From assembly GCF_000150275.1 (NCBI RefSeq), contig NW_002060968.1, forward strand, positions 554,182 through 618,181: 64,000 nt of DNA, read 5' to 3'. How positions within the stretch are numbered: position 1 is the first letter of the stretch; every line of letters starts with the position of its first letter. The DNA is from Trichoplax adhaerens. Lineage: Eukaryota > Placozoa > Uniplacotomia > Trichoplacea > Trichoplacidae. This document shows, one piece after another, positions 39,438 through 51,239 of the stretch. Under the pieces are notes generated by a model that saw nothing but the letters and a program-made list of their open reading frames with translations, was not told the DNA's origin and made no database searches. Position numbers and translations under genes: made by a program.

Positions 39438-39903
39438 CTGATTTTTATGCCGTTGAAATCAAATGAACACATATGGTAAAGTTGCTTTTGGCGAATTGAT
39501 TGCATCTGATGCTTGTATATGTTTGTATAAAGTATATAAATCCATTTTTATGCCACTTAAATTAACAAACATCCCTGGTGAAATTGTTTTTTGATGAATC
39601 GATAGCGCCCAATACTTGTAAGCTTTTACAAGAAGTAAGTAAATAGATTTAATGCCATTTAAATCCCAGCCAAAAATTCGGTAGTAATATTGCTTTTGTT
39701 GGATTGATAGCGCTTGATTCTCGCATATGTTTGTAAGGAGTAAATAGTTTAATTTTTATTTCATTTAAATCAAACAAACATCGTTGTAAGTTGCTATTAG
39801 TAAATTGATAGTATTCAAAACTCTTACACGTTTGTAAAAAGTAAATGGTCTGATCTTTATACCATTTAAATCAACAAACTTTGGTAATAAAGTTATATTG
39901 GAG
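39438..39903. repeat. Tandem repeat, about 104-bp unit, about 4.5 diverged copies
   Basis: Units start near 39438, 39546, 39648, 39754 and 39855. Each has ATTT(TTAT).CCATTTAAAT..A, then a GTTGCTTTT.G core, (A)TTGATAG and ends GTTTGTAA..AGTAAAT. It lies just 3' of the receptor at 39984-41033 (- strand), so it may overlap that gene's 3' UTR. Confidence 0.7.
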
Positions 39904-39983
39904 ATCGTCATAATTCAATCTTATGAACATCTATTAAAAGTGAAATTGATAGATTTAAATTTTTAAGAGCTTATCATAGCAAG

Positions 39984-41033
39984 CTATTTTCTGGAAGTGG
40001 AGTCCGTTTTCTTACTTTCTGGCCAGATTTTTCTCCGAAAAATCGGTAATCCTATCGATTTCAACAAATTTTTCATTTCTTTTCGATAACTGTTACTAGC
40101 AATATTATATAAGATTGGATTAAGAATACAAGGCAGTATCAGCAGAATGATAAAAGACTGAAATAGCGACCAAAATTGATATGGAAGAGTTTTGTGCAAT
40201 TGAGGATTGAGAAGTTTACTGTATGTAATCCATAGGAAAAGTGTTGAAAAAGGGCAAAAGGATAAGGCCGACAAGATCGTCATAACCAGCAATGTTACTA
40301 CGCAAGCATTTTTTTTATGCTCAATTCTTGCCATGTGAATTTTGTAGTCTGATTCATCCATTGGAATAGTTTTCCTACATAATTTGATAGCAATAGTAAC
40401 ATAACAGCAAATGATGATCACGATTGGGATAAAAATTGATATAGTGGCAAATATCGTAGTTAAAGCTGCATTACGAACAGTTCCTCTCGAGGAAAATGCT
40501 CCAGTACAATCCAGAACTTCGTAGGTGGTATAATCACGACCAACGACTAAAATTAATGCTGTAGTCACTGATATAGTCCAGATTACCGGGAAAAAAAACT
40601 TTATATGTTGTTTACTTAACGGTGATTTAAGTGGATAAATAATAGCACGATATCGTTCGATTCCAATCACGGCTAAGGTTATCATTGAGCTAGATACCCC
40701 TAATATGCCTGTAAATGCTAACGTATTACATACCAAGGTTATGGTAGAAAAAGACAGATTGGAATAACATTGCGGATTGCTAGCAACAACCGCTGGATAG
40801 GTAAATTTAAAGCTAAGTAATATGCAGTGTATCATATCTATTATAGCCAAGTTAGCAATCAAACAATTTATTGGTTGTTGTAGATTCTTTTTGGTAAAAA
40901 TGGTTACACACAGTGTGATGTTAAGAATCAAACCGATGATACACAGGCTAATAACCACAACAGAAAGTCGAAAATCGAACCAACTAGTTAGCGTTTTATT
41001 TCTGAATACAGAATGATTCATTTTAAAGTGCAT
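39984..41033 (-). CDS. Class A GPCR, 349 aa, single exon
   Basis: Sequons at Asn6 and Asn12; KKNLQQPINCLIANLAIID with TM2 Asp66; Cys102 and Cys176 for the disulfide; ERY 126-128; ICL3 IPMDESDYK; TM7 NPILY 305-309, here followed by NIAS; long basic C-tail (RRK, ESKK, SRK). Met1 chosen; Met5 is possible. The residue at the retinal Lys position is hydrophobic. Motifs place it with the 33398-34399 and 48662-49705 receptors. Ligand and G-protein class unknown. Confidence 0.92.
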   Translation of the reverse strand: MHFKMNHSVFRNKTLTSWFDFRLSVVVISLCIIGLILNITLCVTIFTKKNLQQPINCLIANLAIIDMIHCILLSFKFTYPAVVASNPQCYSNLSFSTITLVCNTLAFTGILGVSSSMITLAVIGIERYRAIIYPLKSPLSKQHIKFFFPVIWTISVTTALILVVGRDYTTYEVLDCTGAFSSRGTVRNAALTTIFATISIFIPIVIIICCYVTIAIKLCRKTIPMDESDYKIHMARIEHKKNACVVTLLVMTILSALSFCPFSTLFLWITYSKLLNPQLHKTLPYQFWSLFQSFIILLILPCILNPILYNIASNSYRKEMKNLLKSIGLPIFRRKIWPESKKTDSTSRK

Positions 41034-42642
41034 ACTCGGTACTACTTCAAGACACCTAAAGATAGACTCAAAATGGCAATAAGAAGGAAAATAATAAGCA
41101 ATAAAATGGCGAAATCTTAAATAGTGATGTTTGAATCAATGCATAACAGGAGATTTACTCCCAAATTGGACTAACCGAACGCCAAAATAAAGGAATTAGT
41201 CAGACGTTAGTGAAAAACTTATAGTTGGGGCTTTGTAAATTAGCAAAAATTCAATCAAATTTTACCAAAATTAAATCCAGCAAATACAATATATAGCACT
41301 GTATAAACTGACAGGTCTGCTGTTGTTTATTAATCTGTAATGTCAAATCTCCAGTTAGATAAGTCAAATCAAAATAACTGAAAAATTTAGAAATTTTTCT
41401 TGTGCGGAGCTAATACTAACTTTATTTGTAAGGAGGAGAAAATCTTTCGGCTAGCCAACACCCACTCGCAATTTTGGATCATTAATTGAAATACTGTAAT
41501 AAATTTTTGTAATAAGTGATTTCTTTAGTACTTTATCTTGACTCAGAATAGATCAATACCTGCTGATAATTTCATAAAATTACTTTGAAGCAATAAAACG
41601 AACGTCGATAGGCACTTATTTAAACCTTACTATAAGTTTAGCTTTCTTAATAAATGATCAGCTAAACTTTTCTTTAAACATTATTCTTAAAGAAGAGAAG
41701 AAAAGAAGAATTTGCGTTTAAAAGGATCTTTGTTTCCGCTTATATGCTGCAATAAAGCTCGATGTCTGCCTAATGTAAATTTATTTAATTACTGTATTAT
41801 AGTAAGTGGTAAATAAAAATATCTGACTAATTCATTGATTAATTTACTGGATCCTTATTATCATCTCGTCAATAAATCGTTTACTTTTGGAATCCTAAAT
41901 TACTTATAGGTACAATACTCGCATCAATAGCTGTCACATACAATTACTCATTTAGTTGACAGATTGGCATCGATAGTGTAAAACTTCTTTATTCCAAGTA
42001 AAAAATACATGCTAATGAGACATGCAACTATAATGAAACAAATTCCTTTTATCAGATCTCATGAATACTCGTACAATTTATTTATTTGTTATAGCAAGGA
42101 TGAGTCTCTTCGCGTGACTGCAGTTAATAATGTAAACTAAAAATAAGAACCGAATTATCTGGGTACTGAAATTTTGGTAATTTACTTCTTTAGATCATTT
42201 TCATTAATTGTCTATCTAATTGATGGCTGTACAGATATATTTTGAATAGAAGACAAACTATTGATCACGGTCAAATGTAAAAAATGTTTAATAATGATTT
42301 TTTGAGGAAGTTGACTTGCTAATTATAAAAATGGCAGTTTTATGCGAGCGTGTAAGAATATCTATAGGATAACATATGTAAACTATTAAGAAAACTTTAT
42401 TTTAAGTTAAATGAAAAAGAAGACTATAATAGAATTCATAATGCTGAATAATAGTTAGCTAAGTAATTTCATTAGCCGCCATAATAAACGAAAAAATCTA
42501 CGTAACTCTCTTCATATTATTATTCATGCTTTTATATATAGTTCATCGTATGCTATAGTAAATAGAACAGTAGATGAGAATAAAGTTAATCTATCATAAA
42601 TCAATCATGCTTTGCAAAACGAAAGTTTTCGCAATATATATT
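41034..42642. other. Intergenic DNA; no gene seen
   Basis: AT-rich upstream region of the 39984-41033 receptor. No open frame with recognisable motif. Confidence 0.4.
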
Positions 42643-42985
42643 TGTCACACACCACTAGTGACAAAGTAGTCTACACACACCAATCCTTGCGCAGAGCGCC
42701 ACTTCCTGACTTAAAGAGGCTAGATTAGCTATATCGCCAAATAATTCAGTTCCAACGACCGAATACTATAGTATACAGTAAATATAGCGTCATAGATAGT
42801 GTAGACGAGGTAGTCAGAGATTTACTACCATTTATTACTGAAGGAATCTTGACACCCAAGATTATAGTCTTTACAATTCAATAGCAATTGATAAACTAGT
42901 TGACTATCTAACCAACTAACTAACTAAAAAGGGATCTTCAGGTGCCAGCCTTTTATAGTCTCGTCAGAAACTTCTCATTGTAACA
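42643..42985 (-). mobile_element. Solo LTR, family E, reverse orientation, exact 5-bp target duplication
   Basis: On the + strand it reads TGTCACACACC ... CATTGTAACA, flanked by ATATT at 42638-42642 and 42986-42990. On the - strand a TATAAAAGG box lies about 35 bases from its start, which sets the orientation. 343 bases; no internal genes nearby. Confidence 0.82.
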
Positions 42986-44112
42986 ATATTCAATACAATC
43001 ACTGGAGCTAACTGATACTGCAGGCTAGAAGTTCTACTTATAGCATGTTCACTAAGCTTGCACTAGAACAAATTTAGTTCTAAAATTATTTAAAATCGAA
43101 GCAAAACTTTTCACTTTATTAAATATATCGGCTGTATCCAATTAAACCAATTGATATTAAAATCTACTATTATGGTCTGGCTGAATGATTTAGGCTAGCC
43201 ATTTTTCTGGAATAAACCATCAGTAGGCCAAAGTAAGTAAATTTTATTCTAAATCTAATATCAGTTTTAACAAAAAATCACATTTTGTAAGTATGTAATG
43301 AAATGTTCATGAAAATTTGAAGACTACGTCTTATCTTGGGAAGCCTGAGAAGAAGGCTACCGTAAATTCTTAGAACTATTTTTAGTAATTAGCGGAATTA
43401 CTGCGCTTAAGAATCCTAATACATATAGAAACTAATTTTGGGGGAAATCGAAGGAAGGAGTTACTTAGTTAATATTATACAGAAAAGACCCAGAATTTTC
43501 TCTCTGTTATAAGAAAACATTTTGTGTATAACCGTAAACTAACGACTTCGCGGAACTACACTGTAGCTTATTCATACTCGATGAGTGCGTAGCATCTATT
43601 ATTTTTCAATTTAAAATATAATGAAATTCTGTTTATGTGCAACAGCCGGACCGCCAAGTGTACAAATAACTTTATGATACTGTCGATATCCTTATACGAT
43701 TTGTACAAAAATTTTTTGAATACTCCATGAAAAAGACTAATAAACGAAGCAAATAAGAAATTAAATAAAAGTTAATATTAAGACCAAGTACTTCAATAAT
43801 TTGATGAGGAAAGTACATTTGTGCCTTATTGCAAAATCAGTTACAAGTAAATATCACCTAATACAAATGGACAATATCACGGTTAATTATATTGAAATGA
43901 TTGTGTTCTGCTAGTAGCAACTGCATTCTAAACTGTATAACATTAATTTACGAAATATCTGTTAGTTTATATGTTTTATCACTTCTTAACGGAATAGACA
44001 ACAGTTGTCATTCAGTTTTGTTAGAATTATCACGCAATACAAGCCGTTAGATGTTTAAGCTTTTTAAAAGTAAAATAATCCGCTAGTTTTTTACAGGATC
44101 TGAAATTATACT
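42986..44112. other. Intergenic DNA; no gene seen
   Basis: AT-rich; no supported frame. Confidence 0.35.
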
Positions 44113-44541
44113 TGTGGTGTATTTGGGATCGTACTGTAAATGTAATCTACTTTTAAATATAGGCATATCTACAGTCTATTTGCTCTACATTAAAATATCG
44201 CTTGCTTTTATTTAGTTATCATATTCCTCACAATTTTCTGCAATCATCTACTATTCTGTAACCTGTTACGGAATATGTTATATCTAATTCTATAACCCTG
44301 TCGTCTGCATGTGTTCTAATTCAATAGCTATAAATACCGGCATTTTCTACAGTAGAATTATCAAATCCTTAGTATTTCACACGCTACTTCACGATACCTT
44401 GCATGCTGATCTGCACTGGCCTTCACACTGTACCTTAATTTCTATTTCTACAATACAGTAAGCAATTTCTTAGACTCTTTGCACAATACTCTCTATGGCG
44501 ACTGAACTTGCATCATCTGACTCATCGAACCCTCTATCACA
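44113..44541. mobile_element. Interspersed element, family F, inverted copy
   Basis: The reverse complement of this stretch follows 30787-31240 in order (shared TAACAGGT.A.AGAATA, GATGATTG.AGAAAAT.GTGAGGA, GACCGTAGATATG-type runs). Ends TGTGGTGT ... CTATCACA. More diverged than the first copy. Confidence 0.65.
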
Positions 44542-47255
44542 GTTAATACTAAGGAATCGGTTATATTCAAAAGTTTAACGAGCTTAAGAGCTCTTTAGCG
44601 GCTTTTGCAAGTATGGATTTTAGCCAAATTAATATGGCCATATTTATGGAGATAGATATCTATCATTTAATTTTGAATATGCAGATTATATTATTATCCA
44701 CTGTTACGGTTTAAGATATTATTAACAATGTGATAATGTTATTGAAGTAGAAGTAGACGGTTAAGTTTAGATAATGGTAAATATTATGATCTGTTGCAAA
44801 AATTGTGATGTTCAATCGTTAATGAACTTCCATTAGCGATTGTGTAGGAGTGAGTTGCTCTTAGAAAGACACCTACTTACAACGACGATAGTTATATTAT
44901 GCGAACACATAATTTTACACACGCATATAAATTTTATTTAATACTTAATAATTTACTTTAGCCTTGCCGTACCATAATGCCCTGCTCTGTATTAATGTCA
45001 GCCGATCCGATAATTAATTCGAGTTCTTTTATGAATATGTCTTAGGTAAATCTGCTTACTCATCGTTCGAATTTAAAAAATTTTACTTTAACAAAACATG
45101 TTTCGAAAATTATTTTTTATTCAATAAAGATAATGCAAAGAACAAATACGAGTACAACATTGAATTAGTTGCTATAGGAATAGCGCAAATATTTGTCATC
45201 TCAGTAAGTATATTTCTCGCTTTACTAGACCCCAAATACTTTCTTACCTAGCAAATGCATCAATTATGATAATTATCCTTCATATCGAAGCAGCTGTGTT
45301 TATTTAGATTCCAATAAAAAGTTTTATCATATTTTTCTCTAGAATTTTTGTTAATGATTTTGCTTTTTTACTTTATCAAATAAAAAGTGTTGAATAATAT
45401 TATTGCTTAGCTCTATACAAATTTCTTACTCTTACTAAAAATTAATGAATCCAACTAAATGAAATAAATGTATCATTTTATTTATTTCTTCTAAATTTAA
45501 CTTATAACGATAAAATACCAATAACAATAATAGATTAACCAATTAAGAAATGAATACACCGTCAGCATTTATTTTATTTTCGTCAGCTGAGTTTTTAAAA
45601 TTAGATTCAATAAAAAATGAAAGGCTTGGAATGATGATTAGATTGTACGGTATACAGTACGGAATTAAATGAACTTATTATACGTTCAAGTATATATTAG
45701 CTACAATAGTGAAGAAGAAGCGTGAAACTATGTTACTTTTGTTTATCAAAATGTGACATTGTATAAATTTTTATGCTCGCATCTCTGCTATTGCTGTGAT
45801 TGATTTCTTATTGGGGATGTATTATTAAAGCTTAAATTTCTTTTCGCTAAGTTTATTGCATAGAGTTCTAGTCTATAATTTTTTTATAGTGTATATTTGT
45901 AAGCGTATTAAAAATAGAATTATAAAAATACTGCGCATCTTGTTTCAGTTCCTAAAAGGAAACCAAATCCTTTCCAATATTTATATGAACAAAACTGTAA
46001 ATGATTAAATTTTATCTCATGAATTTGCAAAGTTCACATTTCTCTACTTAAATGATGTATAGTATAAACATATAGATATTAGCTGTTAACATTACACACC
46101 AGTCCGTTAGTGAATTAATATAGACTATGCATCCTATACAGAATTTGATTTTCTGTCATGAGATAACGGAAATTATATACTTAATGTTAAAATACGAAAG
46201 CCCTATTAAAGTAATTTCAAGCTCCAATTTAGTGTTTAATGATATCGAAGATGAATAGTAACAAATTATAATAAAAATCTATTAAAAGGCATAAAAATGT
46301 TGAATGATAGATTTTAATTTGGTGATACTTAATATAAAGACTTTATTCGCCCACACAATTTCCAGTCAATTACCTCCATTTCCAAATTAATCTTCAGATT
46401 TCAATATCCATACTATTTCATATTTATTTAAGAATATCAATGTAGGTTCCATAAAGTTAACCCTTATATCTTTTACTGTTAAAATTAGTTATCACAATCT
46501 AAAATTTTTACAATCTTAAGGTAATATGTGACAATAGACTAAAAATATATAATCTGAACTATTTAAAATTTTCCAGGAAAATTTTCAGACTATCAGATAG
46601 CAGTTACAACCGAAAAATTACCTGAAATATGATTTAATGTCTACCGATCAAATATAATTATCTTATAATTAATTAAGTAATGTAGATTTACGGAGACATG
46701 TAATTAATTTATCGCTATTTTTTCAAGATACCGTTTATAAAGGGCATTTTATGTTTAAATTGATTGAATTTTTTTGATTCATAATTACTAAGCAAGTTAT
46801 CAGTAAATTTTTTTAAGCAAGATTCAAAGTGTTAGAAGCAATTTTAGATGTTATTAAAATGATCTTAATTTTAATACAACAGATTCGAACAATCAATGTA
46901 TTTTGATATTCTGCAACCCATGCATCTTAGTTTTTGCTGGTTGTAACATGCTTCTAAATAAATAATTTATGTTCAAAATGGTAATGAAAAACTATAACAA
47001 ATTTAAAGTCGTAAGGAAATTAAAGCGAGTTGTGATCGTCAATGCTACTTGCATAGAAGTGGCATCTAGTCACCTTAATACCATAACTATGTTATACGGA
47101 TGCCTAGTAAATTAGTGAGCACAGGATGAATAATTCGGTTAACTGGATTCAAACTCACATTATATACGACCTAAGCAATAACCTAACTTGCTAGTGCGAG
47201 CTATTAAACTAATATATAATATAATTATTATTATTCGGTAAAAAGAGTATTCATA
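44542..47255. other. Intergenic DNA; no gene seen
   Basis: 2.7 kb of AT-rich sequence without a supported frame on either strand and without a repeat matching others in the window. Confidence 0.35.
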
Positions 47256-47823
47256 CGTCAGAGATCAGATTAGTGACAAGGATAACGTAAAACAGATCTC
47301 TAAAATACTACAGTCTCCAGGATTTAGTATCCCTTAGGTATCTCGCAAGAATTTAGACTCGTTTGCTTCTACATTGAAAGACTAGGGAATTTCTATTTTA
47401 CTCAGCTATTTACCGAGCTTCAATACCTTTCGGTAGCAGCTAGCATGAATGAGTCATCATGAGATTATGAAAATTAATTTGTGCCAGTACTTCATAGCTA
47501 AATTACAACAAAGATATTTATAATCACGGACATGTACCAAATAGTTCCTGATAGCTAGACTACAGTATGTCCATTCGAAGAATTATTTATTGTATCACCC
47601 ATAATTGAGTATCTTCAGGATATTAATCACAAGCGTCACAAGATGTAGGACTATAATCAATATCACTTTCCACAACAGAACTCTTACTGCAGTGCAGCAT
47701 TATTTACTGTAAAAATAAAAGCTATCATGTTTCTTACTGTAAGCCATTGATAGTTATCACCATATTAAATGTTATTGCAATAAATCACTTATTTAATTCT
47801 TAACGGTAGTTCATACCGTTACA
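47256..47823 (-). mobile_element. Degraded LTR, family B, reverse orientation
   Basis: The reverse complement matches the family B LTR of 20066-20507 at both ends: GTGACAAGGATAACGTAAAAC near 47274, and ACGGTAGTTCATACCGTTACA at its right end. It is longer than the intact copy and the target duplication is no longer visible. Confidence 0.65.
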
Positions 47824-48661
47824 ATATATTTATAAAATTTTATGCCTAATCATATGCAGCGATAATTAAAGATAAATTTTGTCTTAACCTTTATTTCCCT
47901 GTGAATATCTAGCTTGAGCTCAAATTGGCTTTACTCAAAATCGAACATGAAGTAAAATAGTACCATTTTATATACCATATTCGTCTACAGATTTTGAGGA
48001 ATTTGTTATTTAAAATCCTTACTTGTTACCTTTCTCTTCTCCAAAATTTACTAAATCTACAAGTATTACAGTTAGGAAACATAAATACAGTCAAAGGAAT
48101 TTGTTAGACTAAATTAACAACTACTTGTACTTTATCAAAAAGTATGTGACAACAGCTAGAGATTATTTTAGAAACGATTTAAAGCTATCCAAATTTTGCT
48201 ACTTTACTTCCTAAAGTATCCTCTAAGATATACAGAAACATCCTTAATTAAAACAAATTTGCAGAAATAATTCATTAATACGCCACATGTCCCAAAATCT
48301 TCAATATAAGTCAACAATACACTTATGAATCATGTAACCGGGCTAAAAATTGCAGATGAAATGCGGTATGAAATAATAAAGTTAGCAATTATTCAATATC
48401 TTAATTTATTTTAGAATATTTACGAATAGAGAAACTTATGATGTTAGCCGGATCCAATTTAATAAGTAAAAATTTATCATGTATAAGTAAAGTTGTTACT
48501 GTGATCATAATCTTAGCTATCAGGTATATTACTAGGGCAAAATAAAGTATAGATATAAGATCTTGAATTAGAAAATACTGCTTCCTTTCTGCTAATATAC
48601 AGCGACATGAATAAAAAGTTTTACCTTTATCGCTGATAATTATAAGACAATCAAACGGCCG
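47824..48661. other. 3' region of the 48662-49705 receptor; no gene
   Basis: AT-rich; no supported frame. Confidence 0.35.
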
Positions 48662-49705
48662 TTAATGAGTAGACGATGTACTTTTTTTGTTAGATAATCG
48701 AATTTTCGGTCGATATGAAATGATACCTATGCTAGCTAATAACCTTTTGATTTCTTCCTTAAAAGTTGGGCTAGCAAAGTAGTACAGGATAGGATTGAAG
48801 ACGCATGGTTGGATCATAATTAGTGGGAACATTTGAAAGAAAATCCAAAATCGAGACGGATAGAATAAATAAAAGCGTGGGTCGATTACTTTATGATAAG
48901 TCATGAATGCATAAAGGATAATAAATGGGCCAGTTGATATAGCGGATAGGATAGTACTTGAAAGTAATGCCGTTATACTTAACTTTTTCTTTTGTATCAT
49001 TTTCCTAATTTTCACTTTATAGGATGATTCATTAACGGGGATTTTCCTTACACAGAGTTTGGCAATAATCATGGTGTAACAGACAGTAATGATAAGCAGT
49101 GGGATAATACAGCTGATGATGGCAAATATTATAGTACATATCGCACTGGTGAAAGAAGAACCTTTGGAATATATTCCAGTGCAATCAACGATTTTGTTTT
49201 CTTCGAAATTGGTTGCAAAAACGATTAAAAACGATCCTCCAATTGAAATTGACCAGGAAAACAGTAAATTGGCCACTATTTTCCGGTTACGATAAGGCGA
49301 TTTAAAAGGATGCAGTATTGTATGGCATCGTTCCTGTCCAATAAAGGCCAGCGAAAGCAATGAGTTAGACATTGACGCAGCTGCGAAAAAGTTCAAAAAC
49401 CGACATACAGTATTTACTGATGTCACCGTTAGGCCATGAAATGCTTGAGGATAGGTTGAGATTACGATAGGAAAGGTATATTTAAGGCAAATGCTCAAAC
49501 TATGGGTCAAATCGGATAGAGCAACATTGGCAATCAAACGATTAAGAGGCTGCTGAAGATACTGCTTTGTAAAAATCACTAAGCATACGGTAAGGTTGAA
49601 TAAAATACCTAACGAGCAAAGAAAATATAAGGCGACTGAATAAGGTATATGATACCAAACATGTGTAGTGTCATTTTGATTACTTTCGTTAAACATGACT
49701 TTCAT
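48662..49705 (-). CDS. Class A GPCR, 347 aa, single exon, with ERC in place of DRY
   Basis: Sequons at Asn6 and Asn11; KQYLQQPLNRLIAN and TM2 Asp65; Cys101 and Cys175 for the disulfide; end of TM3 reads QERC (125-127), so the Glu-Arg pair is kept and the usual aromatic residue is Cys; ICL3 IPVNESSYK; TM7 NPILY 304-308; basic Ser/Thr-rich tail. Met1 chosen; Met4 is possible. Seven hydrophobic segments. Otherwise like the 39984-41033 receptor. Ligand unknown. Confidence 0.91.
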   Translation of the reverse strand: MKVMFNESNQNDTTHVWYHIPYSVALYFLCSLGILFNLTVCLVIFTKQYLQQPLNRLIANVALSDLTHSLSICLKYTFPIVISTYPQAFHGLTVTSVNTVCRFLNFFAAASMSNSLLSLAFIGQERCHTILHPFKSPYRNRKIVANLLFSWSISIGGSFLIVFATNFEENKIVDCTGIYSKGSSFTSAICTIIFAIISCIIPLLIITVCYTMIIAKLCVRKIPVNESSYKVKIRKMIQKKKLSITALLSSTILSAISTGPFIILYAFMTYHKVIDPRFYLFYPSRFWIFFQMFPLIMIQPCVFNPILYYFASPTFKEEIKRLLASIGIISYRPKIRLSNKKSTSSTH

Positions 49706-51239
49706 TTTGACTTGAAAGGTAAGTAAACTAAATTTCAGAATCGTATTGTTTATAGAACTGAATTTTGTAAATGTACTTCAGTACCATTTGGTAGGAAAAT
49801 TATTGAGTTGGCTAATAGTGTACTTTATATAATGATCCTATCAAATTTCTACTTTTAACTTAATCAAGCCCCTTGAAAGTTTTCATTGAGAAGGTTTTCA
49901 AGGCAAGTAACTTATTTATGCAGACAGAAACAGATACTCGACTACCATCAAAAGATTTGTTTCCCTTAATAGAAAACTGATAACATTAAAAGCATTATTT
50001 TATTATCAATGTTTAGAAAAACAATTAATTCCAGTAATTTGATAAAGACTTATGATATGATAGAGTAATTTTCAATAAAAGGACATAATATATTCAATTT
50101 ACAAAAGTGGATATCAAAGTTCTTTGATACATTCATGACCTTTCTAGATCTTCGTATAATATCATTTTTTGCATTGTTGCATAATATAAGATGTTCAGTT
50201 ATTCAATTTACAATGGCACCAATCAAGTGAAGATACAAGAATTATAATTGACAGAATTGAATACAAGATTTTAATAGAATTGCACGCTCACAATTCTGAA
50301 ATAAAGAATAGAGACAAAAATTTCAAATATCATTAAGGGAGAACATTAAGCATTATCTATATTAGCAATGAATTAATCAACTAACGTTTAGGCATGGTAT
50401 TTCACAGAAATTAGTGTTTATAATCGCTCTTAAATTAATTTAAGGACATTTACGCAATCTAAGGATCCCAATATTTTCGGCCCTCGTAGAAAATATCCAT
50501 ATATGGGTTAAGGTGGGCTACTTTAGACGAAGCTATCAGTTTACGTGGTCAAAGAGGTTTTGCGGTAGGTATGAGTAAATACAGGCTTTGATTTGAAGAA
50601 AAAAATCAAGTTGTCAATTTTAGCTAGTGCTAATTTATAGATTATATAACGTACATAGGCATACGAATGCACCAATACGATGAAGTATTTCATTCCTCCA
50701 TAGCTGAAAAGATTTTATAACTGTCTTGTCTGGTATTGCTAATCAGCAGCTTTTGTACAGTTACTGACAAATAGTAATCGTACCTAAACTAGTCTATCTA
50801 CTGTTAAGGTTCTCCGACTAACTCCGTAGATCCTCCGTAAGGGAAAAATAACGTATTCCGATACTATAGCAATCGAGTCAAACGGTAGGTTTAGGTTAAT
50901 AAATATATTTATTACTAGCCCGTTTACGTTAGTACCAGTGTGCTCTACGTTAGCCTCAGTGGAATTGAGATTAAAAATTAATAATCAAGCTTATTTATAA
51001 TTTCATATTTCTCATAAATAACCCCGGTGCTAATCTTTCACGTTAAATTATATAATGTGCAATACAGGCTTACTGTAGACAAGACCGAGTGTTAATTAAT
51101 TTTTGTTACTAATAAATATGACAGTGTATCATTACAGTTATTCTACTATCGTAAATTACTACTAGTTATACGTAAGGAGCATCAAGCTCCGTAACATGAA
51201 GCTAATAAATTTAAGTTTCAATAGAGGGAAATCGTAAGT
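49706..51239. other. Intergenic DNA; no gene seen
   Basis: AT-rich up to about 50450, then somewhat higher GC to about 51200. No supported frame. The higher-GC part could be another worn element but shares no end motif I can fix. Confidence 0.35.
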
